From Bacillus_BA songklensis (GTDB taxonomy: Bacteria; Bacillota; Bacilli; Bacillales; Bacillaceae_H): a stretch of DNA of 64,000 bases. The DNA lies in the NCBI RefSeq assembly GCF_042649685.1, contig NZ_JBHRZT010000039.1, forward strand, positions 33,573 to 97,572. Direction: 5' to 3'. Positions 42,669 through 52,402 of this stretch are shown here, piece by piece. The translations under genes were made by a program, and so were the position numbers. Below the pieces are notes generated by a model. That model had not been told where the DNA came from, made no database searches, and was given only the letters and a program-made list of their open reading frames with translations. The number at the start of each line of letters is the position of its first letter. Position 1 is the stretch's first letter.

Positions 42669-45600
42669 AGATACATCGTTAAAAACCATTTTAGTCATTG
42701 GCTCAGGGCCTATCATTATCGGCCAGGCAGCAGAATTTGATTATTCAGGAACACAAGCCTGCCTTTCTTTAAAAGAAGAAGGATACAAAGTCATCCTGGT
42801 CAATAATAACCCGGCAACAATCATGACAGATGAAAATGTGGCAGATGTTATTTATTTTGAGCCTCTGACAGTAGATAGTGTAGATAAAATCATGAAAAAA
42901 GAAAAGCCGGATGGATTGCTGGCGACATTGGGAGGCCAAACGGGGTTAAATCTGGCACTCGAGCTGCATGAAAAAGGGGTTTTGCAGAAGCATGGGGTGA
43001 AGCTGCTTGGAACACCGATTGAATCCATTAAGAAGGGAGAAAATCGGGAAGATTTCCGTCAGCTGATGAAGGAACTGAATGAACCCGTACCAGCGAGTAC
43101 AATTGTGACAAAAGTGGAAGAAGCGCTTGCCTTTGCCGAAGAAATCGGATTTCCGGTGATTGTCCGCCCTGCCTATACCCTTGGCGGAACAGGCGGCGGA
43201 ATTGCCTATACCACAGAAGACCTAACGTTTTTAGCAGCAAATGGCCTTCGTGAAAGTGCCATTCACCAATGCTTGATTGAAAAAAGCATTGCCGGCTACA
43301 AAGAAGTGGAATACGAAGTGATGCGCGATGGAAATGGCACGTGCATTACGATTTGCAATATGGAGAATATCGATCCTGTCGGTATTCATACAGGGGATTC
43401 TATTGTGGTGGCTCCTTCTCAAACATTAACAGACGTAGAATATCAAATGCTGCGGACAGCCTCCATCAAAATTATTTCCGCACTGGGTATCATCGGCGGA
43501 TGTAATATTCAGTTTGCTCTCGACCCGGCAAGCAAACAATATTATTTGATTGAAGTAAATCCTCGTGTCAGCCGCTCATCCGCTCTTGCTTCTAAAGCAA
43601 CCGGGTATCCAATCGCGAAAATTGCAGCCAAATTAGCGGTTGGCTACACGCTCGATGAAATTTTGAATCCGGTAACCGGCGACACATATGCAAGTTTTGA
43701 GCCATCATTGGATTATGTGGTAGTGAAGTTTCCTCGCTGGCCGTTTGATAAATTTGCACAGGCTGATCGCAAATTGGGAACGCAAATGAAAGCAACCGGC
43801 GAGGTCATGGCGATTGACCGCAATCTGGAAAGAAGCTTGCAAAAGGCGATTTCTTCGTTGGAAATAAACGTGAATGGATTGGAACTTCCGGCCTTGAAGG
43901 ATTGTCCGCAACAAGAATTAACCGGAAAATTAAGTCAACAAAACGATGAACGCTTATTTGTGATTTTTGAACTGCTTCGTCGTGGATATGAGGTAGCACA
44001 TATTCATGAAATCACGAAAATCGATTACTTTTATTTAACACATTTTGCCCAATTAATTGAGCTTGAAAAAGAGCTAAAGACGTTAAGTTTCCAGACGATC
44101 GATCCTCAGCTTTTTAAACAGGCAAAAGAAAAAGGGTTTGCGGACGAATATCTTGCTTCTATCTGGAATGTTCAAGAGCAGGAAGTTCGCCAAAAACGGA
44201 AAGAACTGCAGATTGTTCCAAGCTATAAAATGGTCGATACATGTGCAGCAGAGTTTAAATCAACAACTGCGTATTTTTACTCCAGCTATTACGGGGAGAC
44301 CGAACTGTTGGAGTCGGATAAAACGAAAGTAGCCATCATCGGCTCTGGTCCCATTCGGATCGGCCAGGGAGTCGAATTCGATTACAGTTCCGTTCATGGT
44401 GTTTATGCTCTACAAGAAGAAGGATATGAGACGATCTTAATTAATAATAACCCGGAAACGGTAAGCACCGACTTTCAGGTAGCCAATCGCTTGTACTTTG
44501 AGCCGATTACGGTAGAGGACGTGTTGAACGTACTCGAAGCGGAAGGCGTTCACCATGTTATCGTTCAATATGGGGGGCAAACCGCTATTTCACTCGTGCA
44601 AGGGTTAACAGAAGCAGGCGTTTCCATTCTAGGGGTCACTGAAGAAGTCATTGATGCATTGGAAGATCGCGATAAATTTTACCAATTGCTTGAGGGACTG
44701 AATATCCCACATGTACCAGGGGAAATGGCCGAAAACGAGCAAGAATTAATGGAAAAAGCAAAGAGTATCGGTTTTCCGATTCTGATTCGTCCTTCCTATG
44801 TTATTGGCGGACGCGGGATGATGACTCTTTATGGTCAAGAGGAATTGGCTTCCTATATCCAAATGATTGAACCTGGTCATTACCCGATTTTAATTGATGC
44901 TTATTTACCAGCAAAGGAAGCGGAGATTGATGTAGTGACAGATGGAGAGAATATTCTCGTTCCGACCATTATGGAACACGTAGAGAAAGCGGGTGTACAT
45001 TCCGGTGACAGCTATGCTTACTTACCATCTCAAACGTTAAACAAAGCGGTTGAGGAAAAAATTGTCGAGTATGCTAAGAAGATCGCCTGCAAACTTTCCT
45101 ATAAAGGCGTGATGAACATTCAATATTTAGTAGATGGTGACGATGTGCTCGTTCTTGAAGTGAATCCAAGAGCAAGTCGTACTGTTCCCCTCGTGAGCAA
45201 AGTCACAGGTATACCGCTTATTGCGCTTTCGACAAAAATATTGCTTGGGAAATCTTTGACAGAAATTCATGGAAAAACCGGGTTATTGTCAGCCCCTTCT
45301 TACCAAACCATTAAGTTTCCGGTTTTTTCTACAAATAAACTGGCAGGAGTCGACCCCCTTGTTGGGCCGGAAATGAAATCGACAGGTGAAGGAATTGCCA
45401 TTGCCTCAACCATGGAGGAAGCCGCTTTAAAAGTATTTTATAGTTATTTAATGGCTCATCCTCAAGCAAATCAAATTTGTGTGGATGGCGAGACCGATGA
45501 GCAATGGCTTAACGAACTTAAAGAACATGGTGTAAAAGTAGTAAAAGAGGATGACATCAACCGTTGGGCTTCCCAACAGGAAGCCCTGCTCTTTATAAGT

Positions 45601-45783
45601 TTAGGCACGGGGGAAGAAGCCAAGCAAAGACGTTTAACCGCCTTAAAGCATGGGTTACTCGTCATGACAGAAAAAGAAACGGTAGATTTATTCATAAAAG
45701 CCTTCAAACAGAAACAATACGATGTTTGTTCATTACAAAACTGGAAACAGAACGATCAACAAGTAAAGGAAGTGACCATATGA
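42661..45783 (+). CDS. carB: Carbamoyl phosphate synthase large subunit, arginine-specific
   Basis: Makes carbamoyl phosphate from bicarbonate, ammonia and two ATP. Seen: two homologous halves, each beginning with a VIGSGPI-IGQ motif (GSGPIIIGQAAEFDYSG near residue 13; GSGPIRIGQGVEFDYSS near 560), each with an ATP-grasp domain ending EVNPR-SR. 1040 aa. The C-terminal regulatory part is short and diverged compared with the pyrimidine enzyme, as in B. subtilis CarB. Overlaps argF by ATGA. Confidence 0.97.
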   Translation: MPKDTSLKTILVIGSGPIIIGQAAEFDYSGTQACLSLKEEGYKVILVNNNPATIMTDENVADVIYFEPLTVDSVDKIMKKEKPDGLLATLGGQTGLNLALELHEKGVLQKHGVKLLGTPIESIKKGENREDFRQLMKELNEPVPASTIVTKVEEALAFAEEIGFPVIVRPAYTLGGTGGGIAYTTEDLTFLAANGLRESAIHQCLIEKSIAGYKEVEYEVMRDGNGTCITICNMENIDPVGIHTGDSIVVAPSQTLTDVEYQMLRTASIKIISALGIIGGCNIQFALDPASKQYYLIEVNPRVSRSSALASKATGYPIAKIAAKLAVGYTLDEILNPVTGDTYASFEPSLDYVVVKFPRWPFDKFAQADRKLGTQMKATGEVMAIDRNLERSLQKAISSLEINVNGLELPALKDCPQQELTGKLSQQNDERLFVIFELLRRGYEVAHIHEITKIDYFYLTHFAQLIELEKELKTLSFQTIDPQLFKQAKEKGFADEYLASIWNVQEQEVRQKRKELQIVPSYKMVDTCAAEFKSTTAYFYSSYYGETELLESDKTKVAIIGSGPIRIGQGVEFDYSSVHGVYALQEEGYETILINNNPETVSTDFQVANRLYFEPITVEDVLNVLEAEGVHHVIVQYGGQTAISLVQGLTEAGVSILGVTEEVIDALEDRDKFYQLLEGLNIPHVPGEMAENEQELMEKAKSIGFPILIRPSYVIGGRGMMTLYGQEELASYIQMIEPGHYPILIDAYLPAKEAEIDVVTDGENILVPTIMEHVEKAGVHSGDSYAYLPSQTLNKAVEEKIVEYAKKIACKLSYKGVMNIQYLVDGDDVLVLEVNPRASRTVPLVSKVTGIPLIALSTKILLGKSLTEIHGKTGLLSAPSYQTIKFPVFSTNKLAGVDPLVGPEMKSTGEGIAIASTMEEAALKVFYSYLMAHPQANQICVDGETDEQWLNELKEHGVKVVKEDDINRWASQQEALLFISLGTGEEAKQRRLTALKHGLLVMTEKETVDLFIKAFKQKQYDVCSLQNWKQNDQQVKEVTI

Positions 45784-46742
45784 TGGGAGCAGTGTCAATT
45801 GAGAAAGAACAAATCCAGCTAAAGGGAAAAAACTTGTTAACGTTAATGGATTTATCGACAAATGAGATTATCTATTTATTGGAGAGTGCCCTTGAGCTGA
45901 AAGCAAAGCATTTAAACGGTGAGGTCGTTTCTTCCTTAAAAGGGAAAACGCTGGGAATGATTTTTGAAAAATCCTCTACTCGCACTCGTGTTTCATTTGA
46001 AGCCGGCATGCTCCAACTAGGGGGAAATGCCCTTTACTTAAACGGAAACGATTTACAGATCGGAAGAGGAGAAACCATTGCAGACACAGCCAGGGTTCTT
46101 TCCGAATTCATTGATGTTATTATGATTCGCACGTTTGAACATGAAAAAGTAGTAGAGCTTGCTAAACATGCTTCTATTCCCGTCATCAATGGTTTAACAG
46201 ATGATTTTCATCCATGTCAGGCACTGGCTGATTTGTTGACCGTTTATGAACATAAGAAGGCCTTTAAAGGATTGAAAATGGCTTATATTGGAGACGGCAA
46301 TAACGTTGCTCATTCACTTATGATTGCTTGTGCAAAAGTAGGAATGGACTTTACACTTGCATGTCCAAAGGGGTACGAACCGAAAGAATTTGTCGTCAAA
46401 TACGCACAAGAGGTGGCCAAAGTGACAGGTGCCAACATTACCATCTGTCATGACCCTGTTGCAGCAGCCAAAGATGCAGACGCATTGTATACGGACGTAT
46501 GGACAAGTATGGGGCAGGAAGAAGAAGCAAAAGAACGCCTGGCTGTTTTCACCCCGTATCAAATTAATGAAGAATTAGTTAAACAAGCAAAAAGTGATTA
46601 TCTGTTCCTTCATTGTCTCCCGGCCCATCGAGGCGAAGAAGTAACGGCAGAAGTGATTGACGGTCCTCGTTCCTTTGTATTTCAACAAGCCGGAAATCGA
46701 ATGCATGTCCAAAAAGCCTTATTACAAGCTATTCTTTCCTAA
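45780..46742 (+). CDS. argF: Ornithine carbamoyltransferase
   Basis: Joins ornithine and carbamoyl phosphate to citrulline. Seen: carbamoyl-phosphate site SSTRTRVSFE, FHPCQALADL, and the ornithine-site HCLPAHRGEEV. 320 aa. ATG 45780 overlaps the carB stop (ATGA), with AAAGGAAG 9 nt upstream; ATG 45783 is a second choice. The open frame extends far upstream within carB and is not used. A long hairpin (46804-46860) follows. Confidence 0.96.
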   Translation: MMGAVSIEKEQIQLKGKNLLTLMDLSTNEIIYLLESALELKAKHLNGEVVSSLKGKTLGMIFEKSSTRTRVSFEAGMLQLGGNALYLNGNDLQIGRGETIADTARVLSEFIDVIMIRTFEHEKVVELAKHASIPVINGLTDDFHPCQALADLLTVYEHKKAFKGLKMAYIGDGNNVAHSLMIACAKVGMDFTLACPKGYEPKEFVVKYAQEVAKVTGANITICHDPVAAAKDADALYTDVWTSMGQEEEAKERLAVFTPYQINEELVKQAKSDYLFLHCLPAHRGEEVTAEVIDGPRSFVFQQAGNRMHVQKALLQAILS

Positions 46743-46803
46743 ATAAACTATTTTAAAATAAGGTTGTGTTAAAGTTTAGTGTTGATTTTTGGCCCATTTG
46801 AAT

Positions 46804-46860
46804 AAAACGAAAGGAAAACTGATGAGAAAATGTATTTTCTGGACGTTTTTCTTTCGTTTT
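46804..46860 (+). terminator. Long two-stage hairpin after argF
   Basis: AAAACGAAAGGAAAAC (46804-46819) pairs with GTTTTTCTTTCGTTTT (46845-46860) with one mismatch, and inside it AGAAAAT/ATTTTCT forms a second stem. It is much longer than a normal terminator; the T-rich right arm may still cause release. Confidence 0.6.
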
Positions 46861-46976
46861 AAAGGTAAAATGTTGGAAAGCACGCTTTTCTTCATAAAGG
46901 AAGCATGTATACTCATGAAAAAACGAAAAGCGGATAAGATAATGAGTGAACCACCTTATTAAAGGAGGCACTAACA

Positions 46977-47156
46977 ATGGGTCAAAACCGCCACTTTACA
47001 CCTGGCCAGAAGGCGCCGAATAACGGCATTTATATAGAAATCGGAGAAACGGGAAGCAACGTGAAAAATCCGCAAAAGCTAAAACTTAAAGCAGGAGACC
47101 GCTTCCCTGAAACATCCAATCATAATCGCCATTGGACATATTTGCGCAAGCCCTAA
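46977..47156 (+). CDS. yjzC: YjzC family small protein
   Basis: 59 aa, ATG 46977, strong ribosome site AAAGGAGG. It starts MGQNRHFTPGQKAPNNGIYI and ends FPETSNHNRHWTYLRKP. The GQ-FxPGxxAPNxGxYxE start and ETxNxxxxW ending are those of the YjzC family, which follows argF in B. subtilis. Function unknown; a bacterioferritin-like short fold is not evident. Confidence 0.88.
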   Translation: MGQNRHFTPGQKAPNNGIYIEIGETGSNVKNPQKLKLKAGDRFPETSNHNRHWTYLRKP

Positions 47157-47162
47157 TTGTCA

Positions 47163-47192
47163 AAAACTCGTCGATCGACGAGTTTTTTTTTT
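47163..47192 (+). terminator. Terminator after yjzC
   Basis: AAAACTCGTCGA followed by TCGACGAGTTTT, a perfect 24-bp palindrome at 47163-47186, then a T run. Confidence 0.9.
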
Positions 47193-47205
47193 GTGCAAAA
47201 ACGGG

Positions 47206-47237
47206 TATAATAAATATAAAGGTCAAAAAAGGTCAGA
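47206..47237 (+). promoter_or_regulatory. clpB promoter with CtsR operator
   Basis: -10 TATAAT at 47206-47211. GGTCAAAAAAGGTCAGA at 47221-47237 is a direct heptad repeat fitting the CtsR site (GGTCAAA-N3-GGTCAAA) with one mismatch. It covers the start of transcription, so CtsR would repress until heat shock. Confidence 0.85.
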
Positions 47238-47261
47238 CATTTTTTGATAGGAGGATATTTA

Positions 47262-49865
47262 ATGGACATCAACAAAATGACGCAAAAGTTGCAGGAAGCA
47301 TTGCTGGATGCTCAATCTCTTGCAGTAAAAGAGCATCATCAGGAAATTGACACAGGTCATTTATTAATGTCTTTAGTGAATCAGTCCGAAGGGATTGGCC
47401 CAAGAATTTTAGCATCCATGAATGTCTCGGTCGACTTATTTAAAGAACAGTTGCATGAACTCTTGAAAAAACGCCCGATTGTCACGGGATCAGGTACTGA
47501 ATCAGGAAAAATTTATGTTACAAATAGACTGCAGCAAGTATTAGCAAAAGCTGAAGAAGAAGCAAAGCGATTACAAGATGAATATGTCTCTGTTGAGCAT
47601 GTGTTTTTAGCCTTAACGGAATCATCATCTTCAGATATTGGCCAGCTGTTTTCGCGAAATGGGCTGACGAGAGATCGTTTATTGCAAGTATTAACATCGA
47701 TCAGGGGGAATCAGCGCGTGACAAGTCAAAATCCGGAAGCTACATATGAAGCATTAAAAAAATACGGCCGTGATCTAGTTGCTGAAGTACGTGCGGGGAA
47801 AATCGATCCTGTTATCGGCCGAGACAGTGAAATTCGCCGTGTGATCCGCATTTTATCGAGAAAAACAAAAAACAATCCTGTTTTAATCGGGGAACCTGGG
47901 GTCGGTAAAACCGCGATCGTTGAAGGGCTGGCCCAGCGAATTGTTAGACGGGATGTACCAGAAGGTCTTAAGAATAAAACAATTTTTGCGCTTGATATGG
48001 GAGCGCTCGTAGCGGGAGCGAAATTTCGGGGAGAATTCGAAGAACGTCTAAAGGCAGTTTTGCAAGAAGTGAAGAAAAGCGAAGGGAACATTTTATTATT
48101 CATTGATGAACTTCATACGATTGTAGGAGCAGGTCGTGTAGAGGGAGCGATGGATGCAGGCAATTTATTAAAACCGATGCTTGCACGTGGAGAGCTTCAC
48201 TGTATCGGTGCAACCACTCTGGATGAGTATCGGCAGTATATTGAAAAGGATCCTGCTTTAGAACGGCGTTTTCAGCAAGTATTAGTGAGTGAACCGACCG
48301 TAGAAGATACGATTTCTATTTTACGTGGACTAAAAGAGCGTTTTGAAATTCATCATGGAGTCAACATTCATGACCGTGCCCTTGTAGCGGCAGCCACGAT
48401 GTCCAATCGCTATATCACCGATCGCTTTTTGCCCGATAAAGCAATTGATTTAATCGATGAGGCGTGTGCCACCATTCGAACAGAGATCGATTCGATGCCT
48501 TCTGAGCTTGATGAAGTCACAAGACGGCTCATGCAGCTGCAAATTGAAGAAGCCGCACTGCAAAAAGAAACAGACCCAGTAAGTAAAGAGCGGCTGGAAG
48601 CCATTGTAAAAGAAATCGCCGATCTACAAGAGAAGGCCGATGCCATGAAACTTCAATGGGAGCAAGAAAAGAAATCAATTCAGACAGTGCAGGAAGTAAG
48701 AGAAAAGCTTGAAAGAGCAAAGAGGGATTTAGAAGAAGCAGAAAATCGATATGACTTAAATAAAGCGGCTGAACTTCGTCACGGAATCATTCCATCGTTA
48801 GAAAAAGAAATCAAAGAAATGGAACAGCATTCAACCGAGAGACAAAGTGACAACCGCTTGCTGCGCGAGGAAGTGACAGAAGAAGAAATTGCAGAGATTG
48901 TAGGCCGCTGGACCGGGATTCCGGTTTCTAAATTGGTAGAAGGAGAACGTGAAAAGCTGCTTCGTCTTGAATCCATCCTCCATGAGCGTGTCATCGGACA
49001 GGAAGAAGCTGTTTCGCTTGTAACAGATGCGGTACTGCGTGCCCGTGCCGGCATAAAAGATCCGAGTCGTCCGATTGGTTCTTTCATTTTCCTTGGACCG
49101 ACGGGAGTAGGGAAAACGGAGTTGGCGAAAACGTTGGCCCAGGCCTTATTTGATAGTGAAGAACATATCATTCGCATCGATATGTCTGAATATATGGAAA
49201 AGCATGCCGTGTCCCGTCTAATTGGTGCACCTCCGGGCTATGTCGGCTATGAAGAAGGAGGGCAATTAACAGAGGCAGTTCGCCGTAATCCTTATTCTGT
49301 CATTTTGCTTGATGAGGTTGAAAAAGCTCATCCGGAAGTATTCAATGTGCTGCTGCAAATTCTGGATGATGGGCGTGTGACCGACTCAAAAGGAAAAACG
49401 GTGGATTTTAAAAACACTGTCATTATTATGACATCTAACATTGGCTCCCACTACTTGCTGGACGGCGTGACAGAAGAAGGGGAGATTACGGAGGGTGCGA
49501 GAGAGCAAGTAATGGCCCAGCTGCGCAGCCATTTTCGCCCGGAATTTTTAAACCGTGTAGATGATGTCATTTTATTTAAGCCACTCACGACGAGTGAAGT
49601 AAAAGGCATTGTAGAAAAGTTGCTGCAGCATCTTGAATTAAGATTGGCTGATCGTCATATTTCAGTCCACCTGACTGATACAGCAAAAAATTATATTGCA
49701 ACTGCAGGGTTTGATCCTATATACGGGGCAAGACCATTAAAACGTTTTATCCAAAAGCATGTGGAAACAAAGCTTGCCCGTGATCTGATTGCAGGAACCA
49801 TTCATGATCATGATCAAGTGATCATTGACGTAGAAGATGATACATTTGTGATAAAAAAAGCTTAA
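47262..49865 (+). CDS. clpB: ATP-dependent disaggregase ClpB
   Basis: Hexameric AAA+ chaperone that pulls proteins out of aggregates together with DnaK. Seen: the N-terminal Clp_N repeat domain (1-150), NBD1 Walker A GEPGVGKT and Walker B FIDELHT, the middle coiled-coil domain (about 400-520; present, so ClpB and not ClpA), NBD2 Walker A GPTGVGKT, and LLDEVEKAHPEV. 867 aa. No IGF-type ClpP loop was noticed, as expected for ClpB. ATG 47262 with GGAGG; the open frame to 47244 covers the ribosome site. B. subtilis lacks clpB. Confidence 0.96.
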   Translation: MDINKMTQKLQEALLDAQSLAVKEHHQEIDTGHLLMSLVNQSEGIGPRILASMNVSVDLFKEQLHELLKKRPIVTGSGTESGKIYVTNRLQQVLAKAEEEAKRLQDEYVSVEHVFLALTESSSSDIGQLFSRNGLTRDRLLQVLTSIRGNQRVTSQNPEATYEALKKYGRDLVAEVRAGKIDPVIGRDSEIRRVIRILSRKTKNNPVLIGEPGVGKTAIVEGLAQRIVRRDVPEGLKNKTIFALDMGALVAGAKFRGEFEERLKAVLQEVKKSEGNILLFIDELHTIVGAGRVEGAMDAGNLLKPMLARGELHCIGATTLDEYRQYIEKDPALERRFQQVLVSEPTVEDTISILRGLKERFEIHHGVNIHDRALVAAATMSNRYITDRFLPDKAIDLIDEACATIRTEIDSMPSELDEVTRRLMQLQIEEAALQKETDPVSKERLEAIVKEIADLQEKADAMKLQWEQEKKSIQTVQEVREKLERAKRDLEEAENRYDLNKAAELRHGIIPSLEKEIKEMEQHSTERQSDNRLLREEVTEEEIAEIVGRWTGIPVSKLVEGEREKLLRLESILHERVIGQEEAVSLVTDAVLRARAGIKDPSRPIGSFIFLGPTGVGKTELAKTLAQALFDSEEHIIRIDMSEYMEKHAVSRLIGAPPGYVGYEEGGQLTEAVRRNPYSVILLDEVEKAHPEVFNVLLQILDDGRVTDSKGKTVDFKNTVIIMTSNIGSHYLLDGVTEEGEITEGAREQVMAQLRSHFRPEFLNRVDDVILFKPLTTSEVKGIVEKLLQHLELRLADRHISVHLTDTAKNYIATAGFDPIYGARPLKRFIQKHVETKLARDLIAGTIHDHDQVIIDVEDDTFVIKKA

Positions 49866-49874
49866 AAATGGACC

Positions 49875-49919
49875 AAAAAGCAAAAAGAGACCCATTTTAT
49901 TGTCTTTTTTTGCTTTTTA
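49875..49919 (+). terminator. Terminator after clpB
   Basis: AAAAAGCAAAAAGAGAC (49875-49891) with GTCTTTTTTTGCTTTTT (49902-49918), one mismatch. Confidence 0.75.
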
Positions 49920-50029
49920 TAATAGCGGTCATAGGAATCAGCTAAATTCTCTACTGACTTTTGCAAGGCAATACTATCTACTTCTTTCAAAAAAGAGTAA
50001 TGCTTCTTTAGCTCAGGAAGTGATTTCAC
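49904..50029 (-). pseudogene. TnpB N-terminal fragment
   Basis: Minus-strand frame reading VKSLPELKKHYSFLKEVDS, then IALQKSVENLADSYDRYYKK. This matches the N-terminal helical region of TnpB/OrfB (LxxLKKEYxWLKEVDSxALQ...NLxxAxxxFF). The first 40 residues and all of the RuvC domain are missing. It runs into the clpB terminator. Confidence 0.7.
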
Positions 50030-50111
50030 TGTTTTTTTTGGCTAATGTCAACCGCCATTCATCTCCCACCTACTCATTGGGCTGCGCCCTTCGCATTCCT
50101 TGAGGTAGGAG
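49904..50111 (-). mobile_element. Decayed tnpB element, second copy
   Basis: On the minus strand a structured left end (50111-50063; arms CTCCTACCT and AGGTGGGAG with one wobble, around AAGGAATGCGAAGGGCGCAG) is followed by the TnpB N-terminal fragment. The left end is about three-quarters identical to 21978-22034 but in opposite orientation. No right end is visible. Confidence 0.7.
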
Positions 50112-50216
50112 TCTTCTGTTGGAAATGATAAAACGGAATCATAAAATGAAGTTGTATCCGTTTTCGGAAGTGGATTATTTTAAACTGAACATTGATAGAA
50201 TAGATAGGTGATAAAA

Positions 50217-51398
50217 ATGATAGAAAATTTAATTAATCGATTTATGAAAATATTTCAGGCATCAGAAGATCAAATTCGGGTGTTTTTTGCACCGGGCCGG
50301 GTTAATTTAATCGGAGAACATACAGATTATAACGGCGGACACGTCTTCCCATGTGCGTTAAGTCTTGGCACATATGCAATTGCGAAGAAAAGGGAAGACA
50401 ACATGGTGAGAATGTATTCCAGCAACTTTGAAAACCTGGGTGTAATCGAGTTTTCGCTTGAGAACCTCCAGTATGAAGAAGCCCATGATTGGGTGAACTA
50501 TCCGAAGGGAGTCATCGATATATTCCAAAAATACGGTTATGCCATTGAGAAAGGGTTTGATGTCTTATTTTACGGCAATATCCCAAATGGTGCAGGATTA
50601 TCTTCATCGGCTTCCATTGAATTGGCAACTTCAGTACTATTAAAGGGGTTATTCCAATTAGATACAGATATGATCAGCATGGTCAAAATGAGCCAACAGG
50701 CAGAAAATGAATTCATTGGTGTAAGCTGTGGTATTATGGATCAATTTGCCATTGGAATGGGAAAAGAAAATCATGCCGTTTTATTAAACTGCCAAACTTT
50801 AGATTATACGTATAGTCCACTTGAACTTGAGCATGCTTCTCTAATCATTGCCAATACGAATAAGAGAAGGGGATTGGCGGACTCGAAATACAATGAACGA
50901 CGCAGTGAGTGTGAGCGGGCATTAAAACAATTGCAAGCCGAATTAACGATTGAATCATTGGGAGACTTAACACCAGAACAATTTGAGCAGCATAAGCACC
51001 TTATTCAGAGTGACATCGATCGTAAACGAGCAAAACATGCAGTCTACGAGAATACTCGCACAAAAGAAGCGGTCGTGAAGCTTCAAAAAGGTGATATCAA
51101 CGGATTTGGTGAGTTGATGAAGCAATCTCACGAATCTTTACGGGATGATTATGAAGTGACGGGGAAAGAACTAGATGCATTAGTGGAGGCTGCCTGGGCA
51201 CAAGAAGGTGTTATCGGTTCACGTATGACAGGGGCCGGATTTGGCGGATGTACCATCAGCATTGTGCAAAATGATCAAATTGAGAGCTTTATAGAAAAGG
51301 CAGGAAAACACTATACAGACAATACCGGATTAACAGCGAATTTCTACGTTGTACAAGTAGGAAGCGGTGCAAAGGAATTGACTGCTGAAACGGTTTAA
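50217..51398 (+). CDS. galK: Galactokinase
   Basis: Phosphorylates galactose at C1 with ATP, the entry step of the Leloir pathway. Seen: the galactokinase signature GRVNLIGEHTDYNGG, GHMP-kinase ATP motif PNGAGLSSSASIE, GIMDQFA with the catalytic Asp, and the C-terminal GSRMTGAGFGGC. 393 aa from ATG 50217 (AGGTGAT upstream). First gene of galK-galE-galT; galE follows after 20 nt. No cre site was noticed upstream. Confidence 0.96.
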   Translation: MIENLINRFMKIFQASEDQIRVFFAPGRVNLIGEHTDYNGGHVFPCALSLGTYAIAKKREDNMVRMYSSNFENLGVIEFSLENLQYEEAHDWVNYPKGVIDIFQKYGYAIEKGFDVLFYGNIPNGAGLSSSASIELATSVLLKGLFQLDTDMISMVKMSQQAENEFIGVSCGIMDQFAIGMGKENHAVLLNCQTLDYTYSPLELEHASLIIANTNKRRGLADSKYNERRSECERALKQLQAELTIESLGDLTPEQFEQHKHLIQSDIDRKRAKHAVYENTRTKEAVVKLQKGDINGFGELMKQSHESLRDDYEVTGKELDALVEAAWAQEGVIGSRMTGAGFGGCTISIVQNDQIESFIEKAGKHYTDNTGLTANFYVVQVGSGAKELTAETV

Positions 51399-51418
51399 CA
51401 TGTGAGGAGGAAAATTCA

Positions 51419-52402
51419 ATGGCTATTTTAGTATGTGGTGGAGCAGGTTACATTGGGAGTCACACGGTTTCGGAGTTGCTTGATAAAGGCGAAGAAGTGA
51501 TTGTGGTAGATAACTTGCAAAAAGGCCATGAACAAGCTGTATTAGAAAGTGCCAAGCTTTGTATCGGCGATTTACGTGATGAAACGTTTTTAGACGAGGT
51601 TTTTACTAATAACCGTATTGAGGCAGTCGTTCACTTTGCGGCAGATTCTTTAGTGGGAGAAAGTGTAGAAGATCCGTTAAAGTATTACGACAATAACGTG
51701 TACGGTACCCTTTGCCTGCTTCGTACAATGGTGAAGCATGATGTAAAGAAAATGGTCTTTTCGTCAACAGCGGCAACATACGGTGAAGCAAAAAACTTCC
51801 CCATCTTAGAAGATGATCCGACAGAGCCGACCAATCCTTACGGTGAAACAAAATTAGCGATCGAGAAGATGTTGAAATGGTCTGAACAAGCATATGGCCT
51901 AAAATATGTTGTATTGCGTTATTTTAACGTGGCGGGCGCACACATGGCGGGAAAGCTCGGGGAAGATCACACACCAGAAACACACTTAATTCCCATCATC
52001 CTGCAGGTAGCATTAGGAAAACGCGAGCATATCAGCATTTTCGGTGAAGATTATGACACGCATGATGGTACATGCATTCGTGACTACATTCATGTGACTG
52101 ACTTGGCGGATGCCCACATCTTAGCAATCGAGAAGTTACACCGTGACAACACAAGCGGTACTTATAACTTAGGAAACGGAAACGGCTTTACGGTAAAAGA
52201 AGTCATCGAGGCGGCACGTAAGGTAACAGGTCATCCGATTCCGGCACAAGTAGCACCAAGACGTGCGGGAGACCCGGCAAAACTTGTGGCTTCTTCTGAA
52301 AAAGCAATGAAAGAACTAGGCTGGCAGCCGCGCTATACAACACTTGAACAAATGATCGAAAGCGCATGGAAATGGTTCCAGACGCACCCGGAAGGTTATT
52401 AA
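51419..52402 (+). CDS. galE: UDP-glucose 4-epimerase
   Basis: Interconverts UDP-galactose and UDP-glucose with bound NAD. Seen: NAD fold GGAGYIGSHTV, HFAADSLVGESV, the catalytic Ser region SSTAATYGE, YGETKLAIE (Tyr and Lys), and RYFNVAGA. 327 aa, ribosome site GAGGAGG. Its stop codon coincides with the beginning of a 122-bp tandem repeat that separates it from galT. Confidence 0.96.
   Translation: MAILVCGGAGYIGSHTVSELLDKGEEVIVVDNLQKGHEQAVLESAKLCIGDLRDETFLDEVFTNNRIEAVVHFAADSLVGESVEDPLKYYDNNVYGTLCLLRTMVKHDVKKMVFSSTAATYGEAKNFPILEDDPTEPTNPYGETKLAIEKMLKWSEQAYGLKYVVLRYFNVAGAHMAGKLGEDHTPETHLIPIILQVALGKREHISIFGEDYDTHDGTCIRDYIHVTDLADAHILAIEKLHRDNTSGTYNLGNGNGFTVKEVIEAARKVTGHPIPAQVAPRRAGDPAKLVASSEKAMKELGWQPRYTTLEQMIESAWKWFQTHPEGY

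Noticed and set aside
49900..50103. Plus-strand 67-codon ORF after clpB
   Set aside because: It is the antisense of the tnpB remnant and its structured end.
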